Below, one piece after another: positions 19,901 through 28,183 of a stretch of DNA of 64,000 bases (position 1 is its first letter; each line of letters starts with the position of its first letter). The stretch is from CAWDMN01 sp963803155 (GTDB taxonomy: Bacteria; Acidobacteriota; Terriglobia; Versatilivoradales; Versatilivoraceae): positions 1 to 64,000 of the forward strand of contig CAWDMN010000067.1 in NCBI GenBank assembly GCA_963803155.1. Reading direction: 5' to 3'. The notes under the pieces were generated by a model. That model made no database searches, was not told the DNA's origin, and saw only the letters and a list, made by a program, of their open reading frames with translations. Made by a program: the position numbers and the translations under genes.

Positions 19901-20430
19901 TCATTCTTGTTGGTGCCCGTCGTTTCCGTCACGCCGGGGGCTAAATATGCCAAGCTGTTCATGCTGCGATTCTGCAAGGGCATGTCATTGATGTACTGGT
20001 TGGCGATCTCCGTGCCCAGCGAGGCGCTGACGGTATTCATTAGCGGCGCTGTTCCTTCAACCACTATCTTTTCCGTCACAGTCCCCACTTCCAAAGTGAA
20101 TTTCAAATCCATCTGCTGGCCAACGCGTAGTTCAACGTGCTGTTGCACCGCAGTCTTAAAGCCACTTACCTCGACCGTCACCGAATAGACCGCCGGCGGT
20201 AATGTGCTGAAGATAGCCAATCCTGCCTGGTCCACCTGCAGGCTGGTGGATACACCCGTGGCTTCATTCGTCATTGTCACCTTTGCACCAGGGATAGACC
20301 CGCCGGTTTCGTCCATGACGGTCGCACGGACCAAAGCCTTGTCCGATCCTTGGGCCATACCCAGGATCGGAGTTAAGATCACAACTGCGATGCAAACAAA
20401 AAAAATGAGAAGTTTGAGACTATTCCTCAT
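16915..20430 (-). CDS. TonB-dependent receptor-like outer-membrane protein
   Basis: 1171 residues. It has a signal peptide (about 1-27, ending GMAQ), a carboxypeptidase-regulatory domain (about 32-115, VRATVMDETGGSIPGAKVTM), a plug (about 130-270, AEFRLDGGLLTTPEGGE and IQEFKLQNNSFSAEYGSNGG) and a long barrel ending in phenylalanine (GQFGVRFEF). GGAGGTG lies before the ATG. It is first in the minus-strand series receptor, GH2, oxidoreductase, deacylase, NagB-like, with a LacI-type gene divergent upstream. This is the usual arrangement of a locus in which an outer-membrane importer is co-expressed with enzymes for its glycan. No SusD-like partner is present, as is normal for this Oar-like type. 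Confidence 0.88.
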   Translation of the reverse strand: MRNSLKLLIFFVCIAVVILTPILGMAQGSDKALVRATVMDETGGSIPGAKVTMTNEATGVSTSLQVDQAGLAIFSTLPPAVYSVTVEVSGFKTAVQQHVELRVGQQMDLKFTLEVGTVTEKIVVEGTAPLMNTVSASLGTEIANQYINDMPLQNRSMNSLAYLAPGVTETTGTNKNDLGGAIFSSNGQRYGTAEFRLDGGLLTTPEGGEGGTTNVSYMPSVESIQEFKLQNNSFSAEYGSNGGTVVSVVSKSGTNALHGSTWYFGRRPALDANFFAANAAGDPKQAYAHDQFGVAIGGPIVKQKAFFFGNFERTRDNIPFSSTGTVPTALQRQGDFSQTYNGDGTMKVIYNPFNVVGGVRQPFPGNIIPAGSWDSIAANVMKLFPSPNLPGDPDTGANNYSFSSVLTSPSTQGDVKIDYVFNEKSRLNGRFNIKRNPRTTPSEFLNDDVTHLDAEGGTIEHNWMITPTTVWTNRIGATRFVYLQGPQNKVDPLSVGFPESLVHNAWYGSGRNAFPYLSFEEYDGLGSSGETVETDTQWLINSSISKTFGKHFLKAGGERRIFLNNFFQPANTSGEFDFSAAMTAANPLDPATDTEGSSLASFIVGFPGNSSGVGLLPAVANKSMETSFFIQDDWKLTPRLTLNLGLRYEWSTPYTERFNRNEFSCPECDSGVSVPALGEFPGKELFGTTILATADLRHSHADKNNFAPRFGFAYGLNDKTVIRGGGGIYYGMNYATNWQYGGVSWQSNVYMPMTHDSGLTRYASMENPYPNGFPMPQGDKYGDKALWGFDNFNHSSLWNRNAEIYQWNLGLQRQIGSSMLLEVNYSASRSVHLPWKRSPQSINNVPTSARTEYGTAGLNTMVENPFQYLFVQVPGMPAPLFNEPDSIYNLSTIPRMYIVRPYPQFGAYYTFPPFMATARYNALQVRFEKRYSHGLSFLGNYTYSKMWSTSDEGANRFYGRLSDGEPQDKNNLTSLAEGSVSANDTPHRLVLAGIIELPFGRGKKFGANMNRLADALVGGWRLNSFLTLQSGQPVSVRMRTNRLSGGQQRPNLDSTIAPCTGANMHDIIDGNANFFNEAAFSSPGDQIPGTAPRYIDGCRIQRIVNLDQGISKEFKIRDRMKVEVRGEFFNFFNHPRFGFPDVGYGGGSFGTIGSDQANEPRHGQFGVRFEF

Positions 20431-21151
20431 AAAGTTCCACCTCCATCAAAATAAATAAACGTACTTAAGATTAAGGTGAGCAAAATCGCATTACCCGTGA
20501 GTCTTAATTGAGACATGGAAGCAAACCTCCTATTTGAATTGACTGTTTGACGTAGTCGAAGCTAGCATCCAAATCCTATAAAATACTGCCGTTTCGCGCC
20601 AAGCTGGTTCCAAGAATATGCAGGAACAAGACATTGACCGGAATGTGGAGATGGACAATTTTGTATTGGATCACCCAGCTATTTGAAAAACGATTCGCTA
20701 CAAAGATTCATCTAAACCAGATATTTTTCTCAAATAATGCGACAAATGATCTCGAATATAGAGAGAAATTTCATAACTGTCAAGCAAAAAAGTAAAAATA
20801 GAAAGAATAAGTTGACTATTCCAACATAATAGACAAATATAAAATAGAAATTGTTGGTGACTTTTTGGGGAGGTTGCTTTTCAATCGAGGGGAATAGAGA
20901 AGTAAATATATGGATGGAATTAGATCTTTTTTCATCCAGCAAATGACATGTGGCGTACAATATTTTGCCTTGTCAATGAAGTAAACAAGGTAAGTTGAAT
21001 CGAAGTGGATTAAATGTTCGAGAATTATTCTAAAATAATAGTGCTTGCAAATTGTCTTACAATTTGAGAGAATTTGCTCTTATATTGAGATAATTCTTCA
21101 GAGTCAATAAAGCAAGTCTATCAGGAAAATTTATTATAGGATTCATGATCT
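20431..21151. other. AT-rich divergent intergenic region, about 720 bp
   Basis: It separates the receptor operon (minus) from the LacI-type gene (plus) and is strikingly AT-rich from about 20690 to 21150. No gene is supported; a 76-codon minus frame at 20730-20960 is low-complexity and lacks a family resemblance. It must hold promoters for both directions and probably the operators of the regulator. Confidence 0.6.
21048..21066. promoter_or_regulatory. Candidate operator near the LacI-family gene
   Basis: CAAATTGT (21048-21055) and ACAATTTG (21059-21066) form a perfect inverted repeat with a 3-base centre, 86 bp before the regulator's start. It lacks the central CG usual in LacI-family operators, so assignment is tentative; the AT-rich context makes chance palindromes more likely. 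Confidence 0.35.
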
Positions 21152-22219
21152 ATGGAAAAGAATAAGCGCCTGTCCGACATAGCAAAAATTGCTGAAGTTA
21201 GTGTCTCAACGGTGTCACGTGTGCTGGGTGGCCGCGGGAGGGTTGGCAATGAGGTTGAAGCCCGGGTTCGCGCCGTAGCCGAACAACTCGGAATTGACTT
21301 GGCGCAAAGGAGAAAAAAGCGGGTGATTTCCTTGATTTTTGGGAATCTGGAGGTGTTGACCGAATTCCAGGCGCGTCTCCTGGTGGGAGCGGAGGCCTAT
21401 TTGGCCCGCCAGGATTGGGATTTGCATTTTGTCTCCCATCATTATAATCTGGCGGCCCCGCCTGATGAGGTTTCCTTGCCGCAGGTTGTCACCCGGCCAG
21501 AGCCCGTCAGCGGCATTATTCTCGGCAACCTGCATTCAGCGAGCCTATTGCAGGCGCTGCAAACCCGGCGAATCCCGTTTTCCGTGTTGGGGAACAATGT
21601 AGTGGGGGATTGGAGGCCTGAATCCTTCGATGCCGTATTCGCGGATGATTTGCGCGGAGCCCGAGAAATCACTGAACACCTCATTCTTCAAGGTCACAGA
21701 GATATCTGGTACATTGGGAACTGGCATCTCCCTTGGTATGCCCGGTGCGGAGAAGGTTATCGTCGCGCCATGCTGGAGGCCGGACTGGAACCCCATTTGA
21801 TTGATTTCCATTCGCAACATCAGGAACTGGGCTATCTGTCGGCAAAGTCCGTGTTGACTGAGGGAAAGCCCGTGACGGTCTTTTTTGCCGGAAATGATCA
21901 AGCTGCCTCTGGCGCTTATCAGGCTGTCTATGAACTGGGGATGCGAATTCCGGAGGATATTTCCATTGTGGGCTTCAACGATACGTTGGGGAATATTTTG
22001 CACCCGGGATTGACTACCGTCCGGGAATTCCCGGAGCAACTGGGCCAGCATCTGGCCGAATTCACCTTGCGGCGCATTCAAAATCCATCTCTGCCGCCTC
22101 AACAGTTGACGGTTGCCACGCAACTGGTCCGGCGCTATTCCGTCCGGCCCATACTGGCCCCAACCTCTTCAGGGGTGCCGAATGAGGTGAATTCGAACTT
22201 GCCTTTCTCTACAACATAA
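21152..22219 (+). CDS. LacI-family transcriptional regulator
   Basis: 355 residues. The N-terminal LacI helix-turn-helix is RLSDIAKIAEVSVSTVSRVL (6-25). A periplasmic-binding-protein-like effector domain follows (about 58-340), with FAGNDQAASGAYQAVYELGMRIPEDISIVGFND, a signature of this family. It likely binds a sugar derived from the glycan handled by the divergent receptor/GH2 operon and represses or activates that operon. The ribosome-binding site is weak (TAGGA), which suits low expression. The family is certain; the effector and targets are inferred from divergence. Confidence 0.92.
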   Translation: MEKNKRLSDIAKIAEVSVSTVSRVLGGRGRVGNEVEARVRAVAEQLGIDLAQRRKKRVISLIFGNLEVLTEFQARLLVGAEAYLARQDWDLHFVSHHYNLAAPPDEVSLPQVVTRPEPVSGIILGNLHSASLLQALQTRRIPFSVLGNNVVGDWRPESFDAVFADDLRGAREITEHLILQGHRDIWYIGNWHLPWYARCGEGYRRAMLEAGLEPHLIDFHSQHQELGYLSAKSVLTEGKPVTVFFAGNDQAASGAYQAVYELGMRIPEDISIVGFNDTLGNILHPGLTTVREFPEQLGQHLAEFTLRRIQNPSLPPQQLTVATQLVRRYSVRPILAPTSSGVPNEVNSNLPFSTT

Positions 22220-22336
22220 CAGAGTCCCACCTGCAAAAAGTTCTTCCATCAGCAGAACGATAGGGCTCTGGAGATCGTCTCGTATGGAGAAGAAGAACCC
22301 CCTAGCAGGTTCAAATGGAGCACAGCTGAAGAGTAC

Positions 22337-23212
22337 TTACTTAGGGTTCAATTTCGCCCAGGCCTTGCCCGCGGAAAGATCCAGGGTCAGGACTGTCTCA
22401 TTCAGAAAGTTGGCATTCAGAAGACCATCATAAATCGTGTCACTCACCGCGGCTTCATTTTTCACGGGGCCTAATCCAACAATATTCAACATCACGGATA
22501 AATTGTTCTGAGCAGGATCTAATCCCAGTTGTGCCACTGCATGCTTGCTCAGCAGCACGGGTCCATTGTTGCCTGAGTCCAGTTCAAGCCAGATTGTTCC
22601 CGTTTTCGCTTCCACCTCGACGAACAAATCGATCGAAGCGCCGCCCCCCTGCCGTGAAAGCCGCACTGAGAGAGGTTTCATCCCGTTTATCCGTTCCTTG
22701 AAACTGGCGGGGGATTCGAGGATTAGTTTTTCATTCGCATAGTCCAGTGTGATGGGAATCTTCTCGAACGTATTCAGCGCTATCAAACCGCCAACTAGAG
22801 GGAGATCTCCCGATTGTCTCAAAACCGCCATCAGATCAAAGACGGCTGTCTCCACGGTGACATTCATTCCCCCCAAACCAAGAGTGGTCTTGCTGCATCT
22901 TTGAGTCTCGATCCGCTCACCATTGTGTCGAAATCCGGTCAGCCGGCCGAAAGGGGCACAACCGGTCTTCTTGGCTACTTCTGGCGTAACGAGCGTGAAT
23001 CCTCCACCCGTGTCCAATATAAAGGGCAACGTTTCCCCTCCCACTGTGACTTGGACTGACTTGAGGGGGCCCACATACGGACGAAGAGCAATCTCGGCTT
23101 GCGGGGCTGCAGCTTGGCTAAAGCTATTCGTCATGGAAGCGTAGCCGATGATGATGAGAACAGTTAGAACGGTCCTGCCATTCGCAAAAAATTTGGAAAA
23201 GTGTTTTCTCAT
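22337..23212 (-). CDS. Secreted retropepsin-like aspartic protease with two D-S/T-G motifs
   Basis: 291 residues from the ATG at 23212, which has GAGGGA upstream and begins a signal sequence (TVLTVLIIIGYASM). An upstream in-frame extension to 23404 lies over a repeat and is rejected. LPFILDTGGGFTLV (62-75) is a canonical aspartyl-protease loop. A second motif, WLELDSGNNGPVLL (208-221), sits in the C-terminal half, so a single chain carries two Asp-(Thr/Ser)-Gly motifs as in a pseudodimer. Many bacterial relatives are called aspartyl protease family proteins with unknown substrates. Located between LacI-type and beta-helix genes with no clear operon link. Confidence 0.75.
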   Translation of the reverse strand: MRKHFSKFFANGRTVLTVLIIIGYASMTNSFSQAAAPQAEIALRPYVGPLKSVQVTVGGETLPFILDTGGGFTLVTPEVAKKTGCAPFGRLTGFRHNGERIETQRCSKTTLGLGGMNVTVETAVFDLMAVLRQSGDLPLVGGLIALNTFEKIPITLDYANEKLILESPASFKERINGMKPLSVRLSRQGGGASIDLFVEVEAKTGTIWLELDSGNNGPVLLSKHAVAQLGLDPAQNNLSVMLNIVGLGPVKNEAAVSDTIYDGLLNANFLNETVLTLDLSAGKAWAKLNPK

Positions 23213-23242
23213 TTGTGGCTTCCCTCTTAGTAATTTTTGGGA

Positions 23243-23433
23243 GTGTAATTCAAGTGCGACAGAGTGAACAAAGCAGCGTTTATCGGCTGAGCTGAACAAC
23301 TTAGGGAGGGTGAGGCTCCCGCCGAACCGGTCTGGACAGAGATAGCACACACGGATGGCTCGCCGGGAGGCTCGCCCTCCCGCGCATTCCATCCCTCGGC
23401 GCACTCTCTATCCTGTCGCACTCTTAATTGCAC
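23243..23433. repeat. Repeat with terminal inverted repeats (GGCTCGCC family, full copy)
   Basis: The ends GTGTAATTCAAGTGCGACAG (23243-23262) and the complement of 23413-23433 (GTGCAATTAAGAGTGCGACA...) match as inverted repeats. Inside are paired blocks GGGAGGGTGAGGCTCCCGCC and GGCTCGCCGGGAGGCTCGCC that can fold back. The internal block recurs at 26863, 48255 and 60461; the right end recurs at 33802-33822. It looks like a non-autonomous mobile or REP-like element. Confidence 0.65.
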
Positions 23434-23557
23434 CATCAAAACCGTTTGCCAGCGTTTTTAAACAAATGATCTTATATCTTTTTTATCAGGATGAAAATTG
23501 CTGAAGGGTTTCATCTCGCGCCAGGCCAGGGGCAAATGAGGACCCTATAACACCGGC

Positions 23558-25255
23558 TCACTCGATTTCAATAGCGCCGGCATCCGGCGCTTTGCCCCTA
23601 AAATATCCAGGTTCACAACTGGGCAACGGCTTGCCATGAAAGTAAGACGATAGATCGAGTCCAGCGTCGGTCGCGGGACTACCGGGCAAAGGCTTCGGCG
23701 GAAAGCCGGGCGCCAACTTGACTTCGTCGACATACCGCGAGTGGCTGTCCTTGGTGTTATCGTTCGGATAAGGGGCTCCGCCCCCAACCACCACGTTGTA
23801 ATCCGCCGTAAAATTCACCGGAATGGCATGGTCCCGTGAGACAAAGAAGCCTCGCCTCGCCACGATCAAGTTATTCAAGTAATGCCAATGAGGCGCGCCA
23901 ATGTTGTGGTGTTTCCGCCATCCGTGGTATTCCAATCCAACCTGCCCTCCCACCACGGTATTGTGGTAAACGTACCCTTCGGCGGGAGAATCATCCATGC
24001 TATACCAGATATCGAAGGGGGATCCATTCACAATTATATTGCGGTAAATAAAAACCGGTCCGAGGCGGGGTAATTTGTAGCGCAAGCTTCCATGGGACTG
24101 GCGGAGGAGATTGTGGTGGATCCTAACGTTGACCGCGGGACCACCGACCTCAATCCCCGAATCGCCGGTTCGCTCAATAGTGTTTTCTGAGATCTCCGCA
24201 TCCCTGTCATGTCCAGGATCGGCCACCGGAGCATCCAACGATTCAATCTCACCTTCGCCCAAATTAATTCCATCGAACACATCGTGAATTAGATTTGCGC
24301 GTATGCAGTTTTTGGGCCCGCTAAGAGTGATCGAGATGCCCACCCGGTCCCAAAACCCCGCGAGTTTATGCACCTGCCAAACCTCGTACCAGTCCCTGGA
24401 TATGGTCAATCCGGAATTGGGATTAGAGACAGTCACGGGTGCCAAATCTTCGTAGGAACCCCGAAAAATCTCATTCTTTTCCACCAAGCTTTCCGTCGCG
24501 CCCTCTCTGATCATGATCCCGTTCATTTCCCAGGGACCGACGATTGAGCCCGAGACCGAGCAACGCAGGCAGTCGCCAGTAATGACGGCGCCATCATATC
24601 CGTGGGCGAGAGTCAACCCGCGGATTGAGGCATCCCGCGTGTTTCGGATCGTGACAATAGGTTCCTGGTCCCAAACCACCGACCATTTGTGTTGGGATGG
24701 ATCAGTATCGTTTTCCAGATGGATAAAAATCGATTTCTGCTCTTTCACATATAGCCAGACTCCGCGAATATATCGGAACCCGGTTCGCGGAGGTCCCGTG
24801 GCGAGCAGGCGCTTCCAATTCCAGGGTCCTTCCCCCGTGGTCTCCTCGCGCTCCGGGTTGACCCGAGCAAGGATTTTCCCGTCAATAATCAGGCAAGCTG
24901 GAGGTCCGCTGACGGCGGCCCTGTATACGCCGTTCCCGAAAGAGGCAGCGGGCGCCCATTTCGCCGGAAAGGGCTCGGAAGGATCGATGATGGTTCCTTC
25001 TTCTCCGATCAGCGTGACGGGTTTATCGATGGTGACAATCTCCCGGTAGATCCCTTTTTGAAGGCGGATCACACTGCCAGGAGAGGCCGCCTTCAGCGCC
25101 AGGCCAATGACCGGCTGATTAGCGGGGCCAGGTTTAATAACGGATTCGCCAACCACACCGCGAGACGGGTCGCTGCCCGGAGAATCGCTAACCGCCAGGA
25201 GGGCACTGCCCAACAACATCGTAATGGCAACTTGTGTGAAGGAGATATTTTTCAT
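23558..25255 (-). CDS. Secreted right-handed beta-helix protein
   Basis: 565 residues from the ATG at 25255, which directly starts the signal peptide (MKNISFTQVAITMLLGSALLAVS); an ATG ten codons earlier is possible. The N-terminal segment AASPGSVIRLQKGIYREIVTIDKPVTLIGEEG is the DUF1565/pectate-lyase-like opening. It is followed by beta-helix rungs such as TIRNTRDASIRGLTLAHGYDG, VEKNEIFRG, AEISENTIERTGDSGIEVGG and VRIHHNLLRQ. Such proteins bind or cleave acidic polysaccharides outside the cell or in the periplasm, but no catalytic residues can be assigned here. It lies upstream of the aspartic protease gene and downstream of the second Cys-cluster oxidoreductase on the same strand. Confidence 0.82.
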   Translation of the reverse strand: MKNISFTQVAITMLLGSALLAVSDSPGSDPSRGVVGESVIKPGPANQPVIGLALKAASPGSVIRLQKGIYREIVTIDKPVTLIGEEGTIIDPSEPFPAKWAPAASFGNGVYRAAVSGPPACLIIDGKILARVNPEREETTGEGPWNWKRLLATGPPRTGFRYIRGVWLYVKEQKSIFIHLENDTDPSQHKWSVVWDQEPIVTIRNTRDASIRGLTLAHGYDGAVITGDCLRCSVSGSIVGPWEMNGIMIREGATESLVEKNEIFRGSYEDLAPVTVSNPNSGLTISRDWYEVWQVHKLAGFWDRVGISITLSGPKNCIRANLIHDVFDGINLGEGEIESLDAPVADPGHDRDAEISENTIERTGDSGIEVGGPAVNVRIHHNLLRQSHGSLRYKLPRLGPVFIYRNIIVNGSPFDIWYSMDDSPAEGYVYHNTVVGGQVGLEYHGWRKHHNIGAPHWHYLNNLIVARRGFFVSRDHAIPVNFTADYNVVVGGGAPYPNDNTKDSHSRYVDEVKLAPGFPPKPLPGSPATDAGLDLSSYFHGKPLPSCEPGYFRGKAPDAGAIEIE

Positions 25256-25364
25256 GGATCGCGCCCCACCCTCGTCCCTGAACATTAATTTCCGAGCCCT
25301 TCAACCGTAAACCCAATGCTTCCCCACTTCGCTCAAATGAGGGGGGCTTCAGACCGCGAGGCCG

Positions 25365-26705
25365 CTAAAGCGGCGCCAAATCTGAGATCCTAACCTTCTC
25401 ACCGCGCCGCTCGATGCTCCGGTAGGCTGCGATGCCTATAAGACTGGACAAAGCGCCGGCGCGCAGATCAGCCCGCAATCCCAGCGGATCAGGGGCATTT
25501 TGCTGGCGGAAGATCAGATCCTGAATGGAGGTGTCGGCTCCTTCATGAGTGCCTTCCCGGCGGGCTTCCAGGTCTTTCACCACTTCTGACTTGCCGAAGC
25601 TGTGCGTGAGCCTCAGCTCCTTGTTGACAAATCCCCCGCCGGTAAAGCTGTTGAAGTCGAGACGCCCTCGTGTTCCATTAAAGGAAATGGCCTGGCCTTC
25701 ATACGGCAGATAGGTGTTGGCGGTATAAGTCAGAAGAACGCCGTTTTCATATCTCACCATCACCGACATCGTGTCGTAGATGTTGGTGTTTTCCGCCCAA
25801 ACGCAGCCGTCGCGCAGGTACCCATCTTCCGATTCACATTCCGTGTACAATTTGACGTACTCAGGGACATCGGAGACATTCCAATAGAACTTGCATTGTG
25901 TCTTAAAGGGACAACCGCGGCAATGGGTGCTACGGAATGGATGATTGTGGCCATAGAATTTCAGGTCGCCGAAAGCAGCTACTTCCACGGGCCTGGATTC
26001 CAGCCACCAGTTGGCCTGGTCAAAGTGGTGAGACGCCTTGTGGACCAGCAAAGTCCCGGAGTTCTCTTTTAATCGGTGCCAGCGCCGGAAATAGTCAGCT
26101 CCATGGCTCGTGTCGAGGTATTCATGGAAATCCACCGAAATCAAGTCGCCCACCGCTTTTTCCATCAAAAGCTCTTTTACTTTCTTGGCTTCGGGCGCGT
26201 GACGCGCATTGAAAGTGACCGTTACCTTTCTACCCGTTCTTTTTTGGGCATCAAGAATCGCACGGCACTGCTCTTCATCAGTGCAGAGAGGTTTCTCGGT
26301 AATCACATCCCGTCCCAATTCCATAGCGCGGATAATATAACGATAATGTGTCGCGCACACAGTTGTCACCAGGACTGCCCCAGGATTAGTCTCCTGAACC
26401 ATCCGGTCAAAATCCGTGTATGTCGGAGCCTTGCTGCCCATCAAGGCCTGAGCAGACTTGACACGTTTGCCGTTGATGTCACAAAGTCCCACGATTTCCA
26501 CGACGTCGCCATAGCTATCCACTACAGGTTTGCCCCAACTGCTGGTACCGCGCGATCCGGTGCCCACGATGGCCAGCTTAAGACGAGATCCCGTTTGGGC
26601 CGCCAGCGAAGATCCCGCGGCGGCGACTGCCGTCGCGAGCAGGCCAGCGCTGCCGCTGGCAACAAACTGTCGGCGAGTGAAGTGAAGCTTTTTTTCAGGT
26701 AGCAT
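25365..26705 (-). CDS. Tat-exported Gfo/Idh/MocA oxidoreductase with cysteine cluster (paralogue 2)
   Basis: 446 residues from the ATG at 26705, preceded by AAAGGGGA; an ATG eight codons upstream lacks this site. Twin-arginine leader (FTRRQFVASGSAGLLATAVA), Rossmann motif LAIVGTGSRG and EKP are present. Most aligned residues are identical to the protein at 12892-14238, including HKASHHFDQANWW and all five cysteines (HCRGCPFKTQC and the two downstream). The pair arose by duplication within this genome or a close ancestor. Here it precedes the beta-helix protein gene, so the two copies serve different saccharide gene sets. Substrate unknown; an NAD(P)-linked sugar oxidoreductase is the family expectation. 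Confidence 0.88.
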   Translation of the reverse strand: MLPEKKLHFTRRQFVASGSAGLLATAVAAAGSSLAAQTGSRLKLAIVGTGSRGTSSWGKPVVDSYGDVVEIVGLCDINGKRVKSAQALMGSKAPTYTDFDRMVQETNPGAVLVTTVCATHYRYIIRAMELGRDVITEKPLCTDEEQCRAILDAQKRTGRKVTVTFNARHAPEAKKVKELLMEKAVGDLISVDFHEYLDTSHGADYFRRWHRLKENSGTLLVHKASHHFDQANWWLESRPVEVAAFGDLKFYGHNHPFRSTHCRGCPFKTQCKFYWNVSDVPEYVKLYTECESEDGYLRDGCVWAENTNIYDTMSVMVRYENGVLLTYTANTYLPYEGQAISFNGTRGRLDFNSFTGGGFVNKELRLTHSFGKSEVVKDLEARREGTHEGADTSIQDLIFRQQNAPDPLGLRADLRAGALSSLIGIAAYRSIERRGEKVRISDLAPL

Positions 26706-26862
26706 TTTATTCCCCTTTCCATGAGTCACGCTGATGCAATAGGCACAAAAATAGAAATCAGATTAGGGTCAATTGATTCCCCTCGGGCGAGTATACCTGA
26801 GCTTTGCGGCGATATTCAATTGTGTATCGTTTGCCGGGCGGAAGAAAGTACCGGCGCTCGGC

Positions 26863-26910
26863 GGCCCAGATCCGGGAGGCCGAGGCTCCCGTCGAGCCAC
26901 GCGGCATGAC
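26863..26910. repeat. Partial GGCTCGCC-family repeat
   Basis: GGGAGGCCGAGGCTCCCGTC followed by GAGCC matches the inner block of the full copy at 23243-23433. No terminal repeats are seen here, so it is a fragment. Confidence 0.45.
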
Positions 26911-27005
26911 CTGTTATAACTTTTCGAACAAATCTCCCTCCAATTGCGTACTAGGGAAATAAGCCATGGGGGGACAACCATTTCTATTTATGGAGGTATC
27001 GCTTT

Positions 27006-27782
27006 ATGAAAATGAGGAGAATCACGAAAGTCTGGCTGGTTTTTACAGCGCTGGCATTACTGTCAGGATCAGTTTCGGATGCCAGAGGACAAGCGGCTTC
27101 AGAAACCAAGCCAGCCAAAGAAAAAACTGCCGCTGCAATGCCAACCGTCGACCAAATTATTGAAAAGTATATTCAAAGCATGGGCGGAAAAGCCGCCATT
27201 GAAAAGATACAAACTGAATTGGAAACCGGGACTTTTGAGAGTAACGGCGGCACGATGCCCGTGGAAATTGCCATTAAAGCACCCAACAAATGGCGGTTCG
27301 AAATCAAACTCCCCGACGGCAACAAATTTAAACAGGTCAGTAACGGGGTGGGTGGCTGGAGAGTAGATCCACAACAAGGGGTCGAAGAGATGACCCGTGA
27401 CAATATGCTGGTCACTTCCCGATTCCTGGATTTGCGGGGACCCATCCACTTCAAGGAAACCTATTCCAAGCTTGAGTTAAAAGGAAAAGATAAACAGGGC
27501 GGCCGTGATTGTTACTTGATTGAGGCTTCGCCTAAAGAGGGGAAGCCCCAGACTATGTTTTTTGACGCGGAGACCGGGTACCTGCTTCGTGTGGACTTTA
27601 CCGTGGAGACAAATCAGGGGACTTTTTCTGCCACGACTACCCTGGAAGATTACAAAGATGTGGAAGGGGTCAAAGTTGCATTTACCTTGCACCAGATCGG
27701 CGGGGAGGATTGGACGATTACACTCACGGATGTCAAACAGAATGTTTCACTGGACGACAAGCAGTTTGAAAAGCCGGAATGA
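27006..27782 (+). CDS. LolA-like outer-membrane lipoprotein-sorting family protein
   Basis: 258 residues with a signal peptide (MRRITKVWLVFTALALLSGSVSDARG). VDQIIEKYIQSMGGKAAIEKIQT (48-70) followed by repeated beta-strand segments (PNKWRFEIKLPDGNKFKQVSNG, YKDVEGVKVAFTLHQ) matches the half-barrel lipoprotein-carrier-like fold common in Acidobacteriota. The family is periplasmic, but outside true LolA the ligand is unknown. GGAGGT precedes the ATG. It stands 400 bp before the permease pair, in the same direction but with the permease promoter in between, so it is probably a separate unit. Confidence 0.75.
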   Translation: MKMRRITKVWLVFTALALLSGSVSDARGQAASETKPAKEKTAAAMPTVDQIIEKYIQSMGGKAAIEKIQTELETGTFESNGGTMPVEIAIKAPNKWRFEIKLPDGNKFKQVSNGVGGWRVDPQQGVEEMTRDNMLVTSRFLDLRGPIHFKETYSKLELKGKDKQGGRDCYLIEASPKEGKPQTMFFDAETGYLLRVDFTVETNQGTFSATTTLEDYKDVEGVKVAFTLHQIGGEDWTITLTDVKQNVSLDDKQFEKPE

Positions 27783-27984
27783 GTTTGAATAAGCCCTCCC
27801 GGCAATTCCAAAACGATGATGGAAGCTTGGCCAGTTCGGCGTCCGACTGAACACCCACTAAGCGACAGCGAGCGATCATCTCTGGATCACTCGCTGCCGC
27901 GGCCGAAAATCCGGCTATAAATCTCGCTCCCCTAGGCAACGCCAAAGGGAATAATTCATTCTAGAAGAGATCCTTCCTTGACAC

Positions 27985-28001
27985 TGTTCGCTAACGAAAC
28001 A
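27985..28001. promoter_or_regulatory. Inverted-repeat site upstream of permease 1
   Basis: TGTTCGCTAACGAAACA has TGTT/AACA and CG half-sites in inverted orientation. An equivalent site (TGTTCGGTAGCGGAACA) lies 2830 bp downstream before permease 2. Substitutions are largely symmetric and the following bases AAAAAATCCCA are identical. It lies about 100 bp before the -24/-12 promoter match, the place for an enhancer-binding activator. Confidence 0.55.
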
Positions 28002-28096
28002 AAAAAATCCCATAACTGAACACACCCAAATTGCCGAGGATTGGTCCTGATCAAGATAATACGCTGATCCCAAGGCATTTAATAAAATCCCCTTTT

Positions 28097-28111
28097 TGGC
28101 ATTGGGATTGC
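28097..28111 (+). promoter_or_regulatory. Sigma-54-type (-24/-12) promoter match, permease 1
   Basis: TGGCATTGGGATTGC has the invariant GG and GC separated by ten bases and fits TGGCAC-N5-TTGC closely. The expected start of transcription is about 60 bases before the ATG at 28184. The same 15 bases are conserved before permease 2. Confidence 0.55.
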
Positions 28112-28183
28112 CAATTTAATGCATTTGGAATAATAGAGAGGTTGATCCGCGGCGGCGGCGCTAAAGAGAGCGTGGAGCAACAT

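Noticed and set aside
22337..23404. A longer aspartic protease starting at 23404
   Set aside because: The extra 64 residues are Arg/Cys-rich, come from the GGCTCGCC repeat and precede the true signal peptide; the ATG at 23212 has a good ribosome-binding site.
28031..28183. N-terminal extension of permease 1 to 28031
   Set aside because: It would run through the -24/-12 promoter match and is not matched in length by permease 2; GGAG precedes the ATG at 28184.
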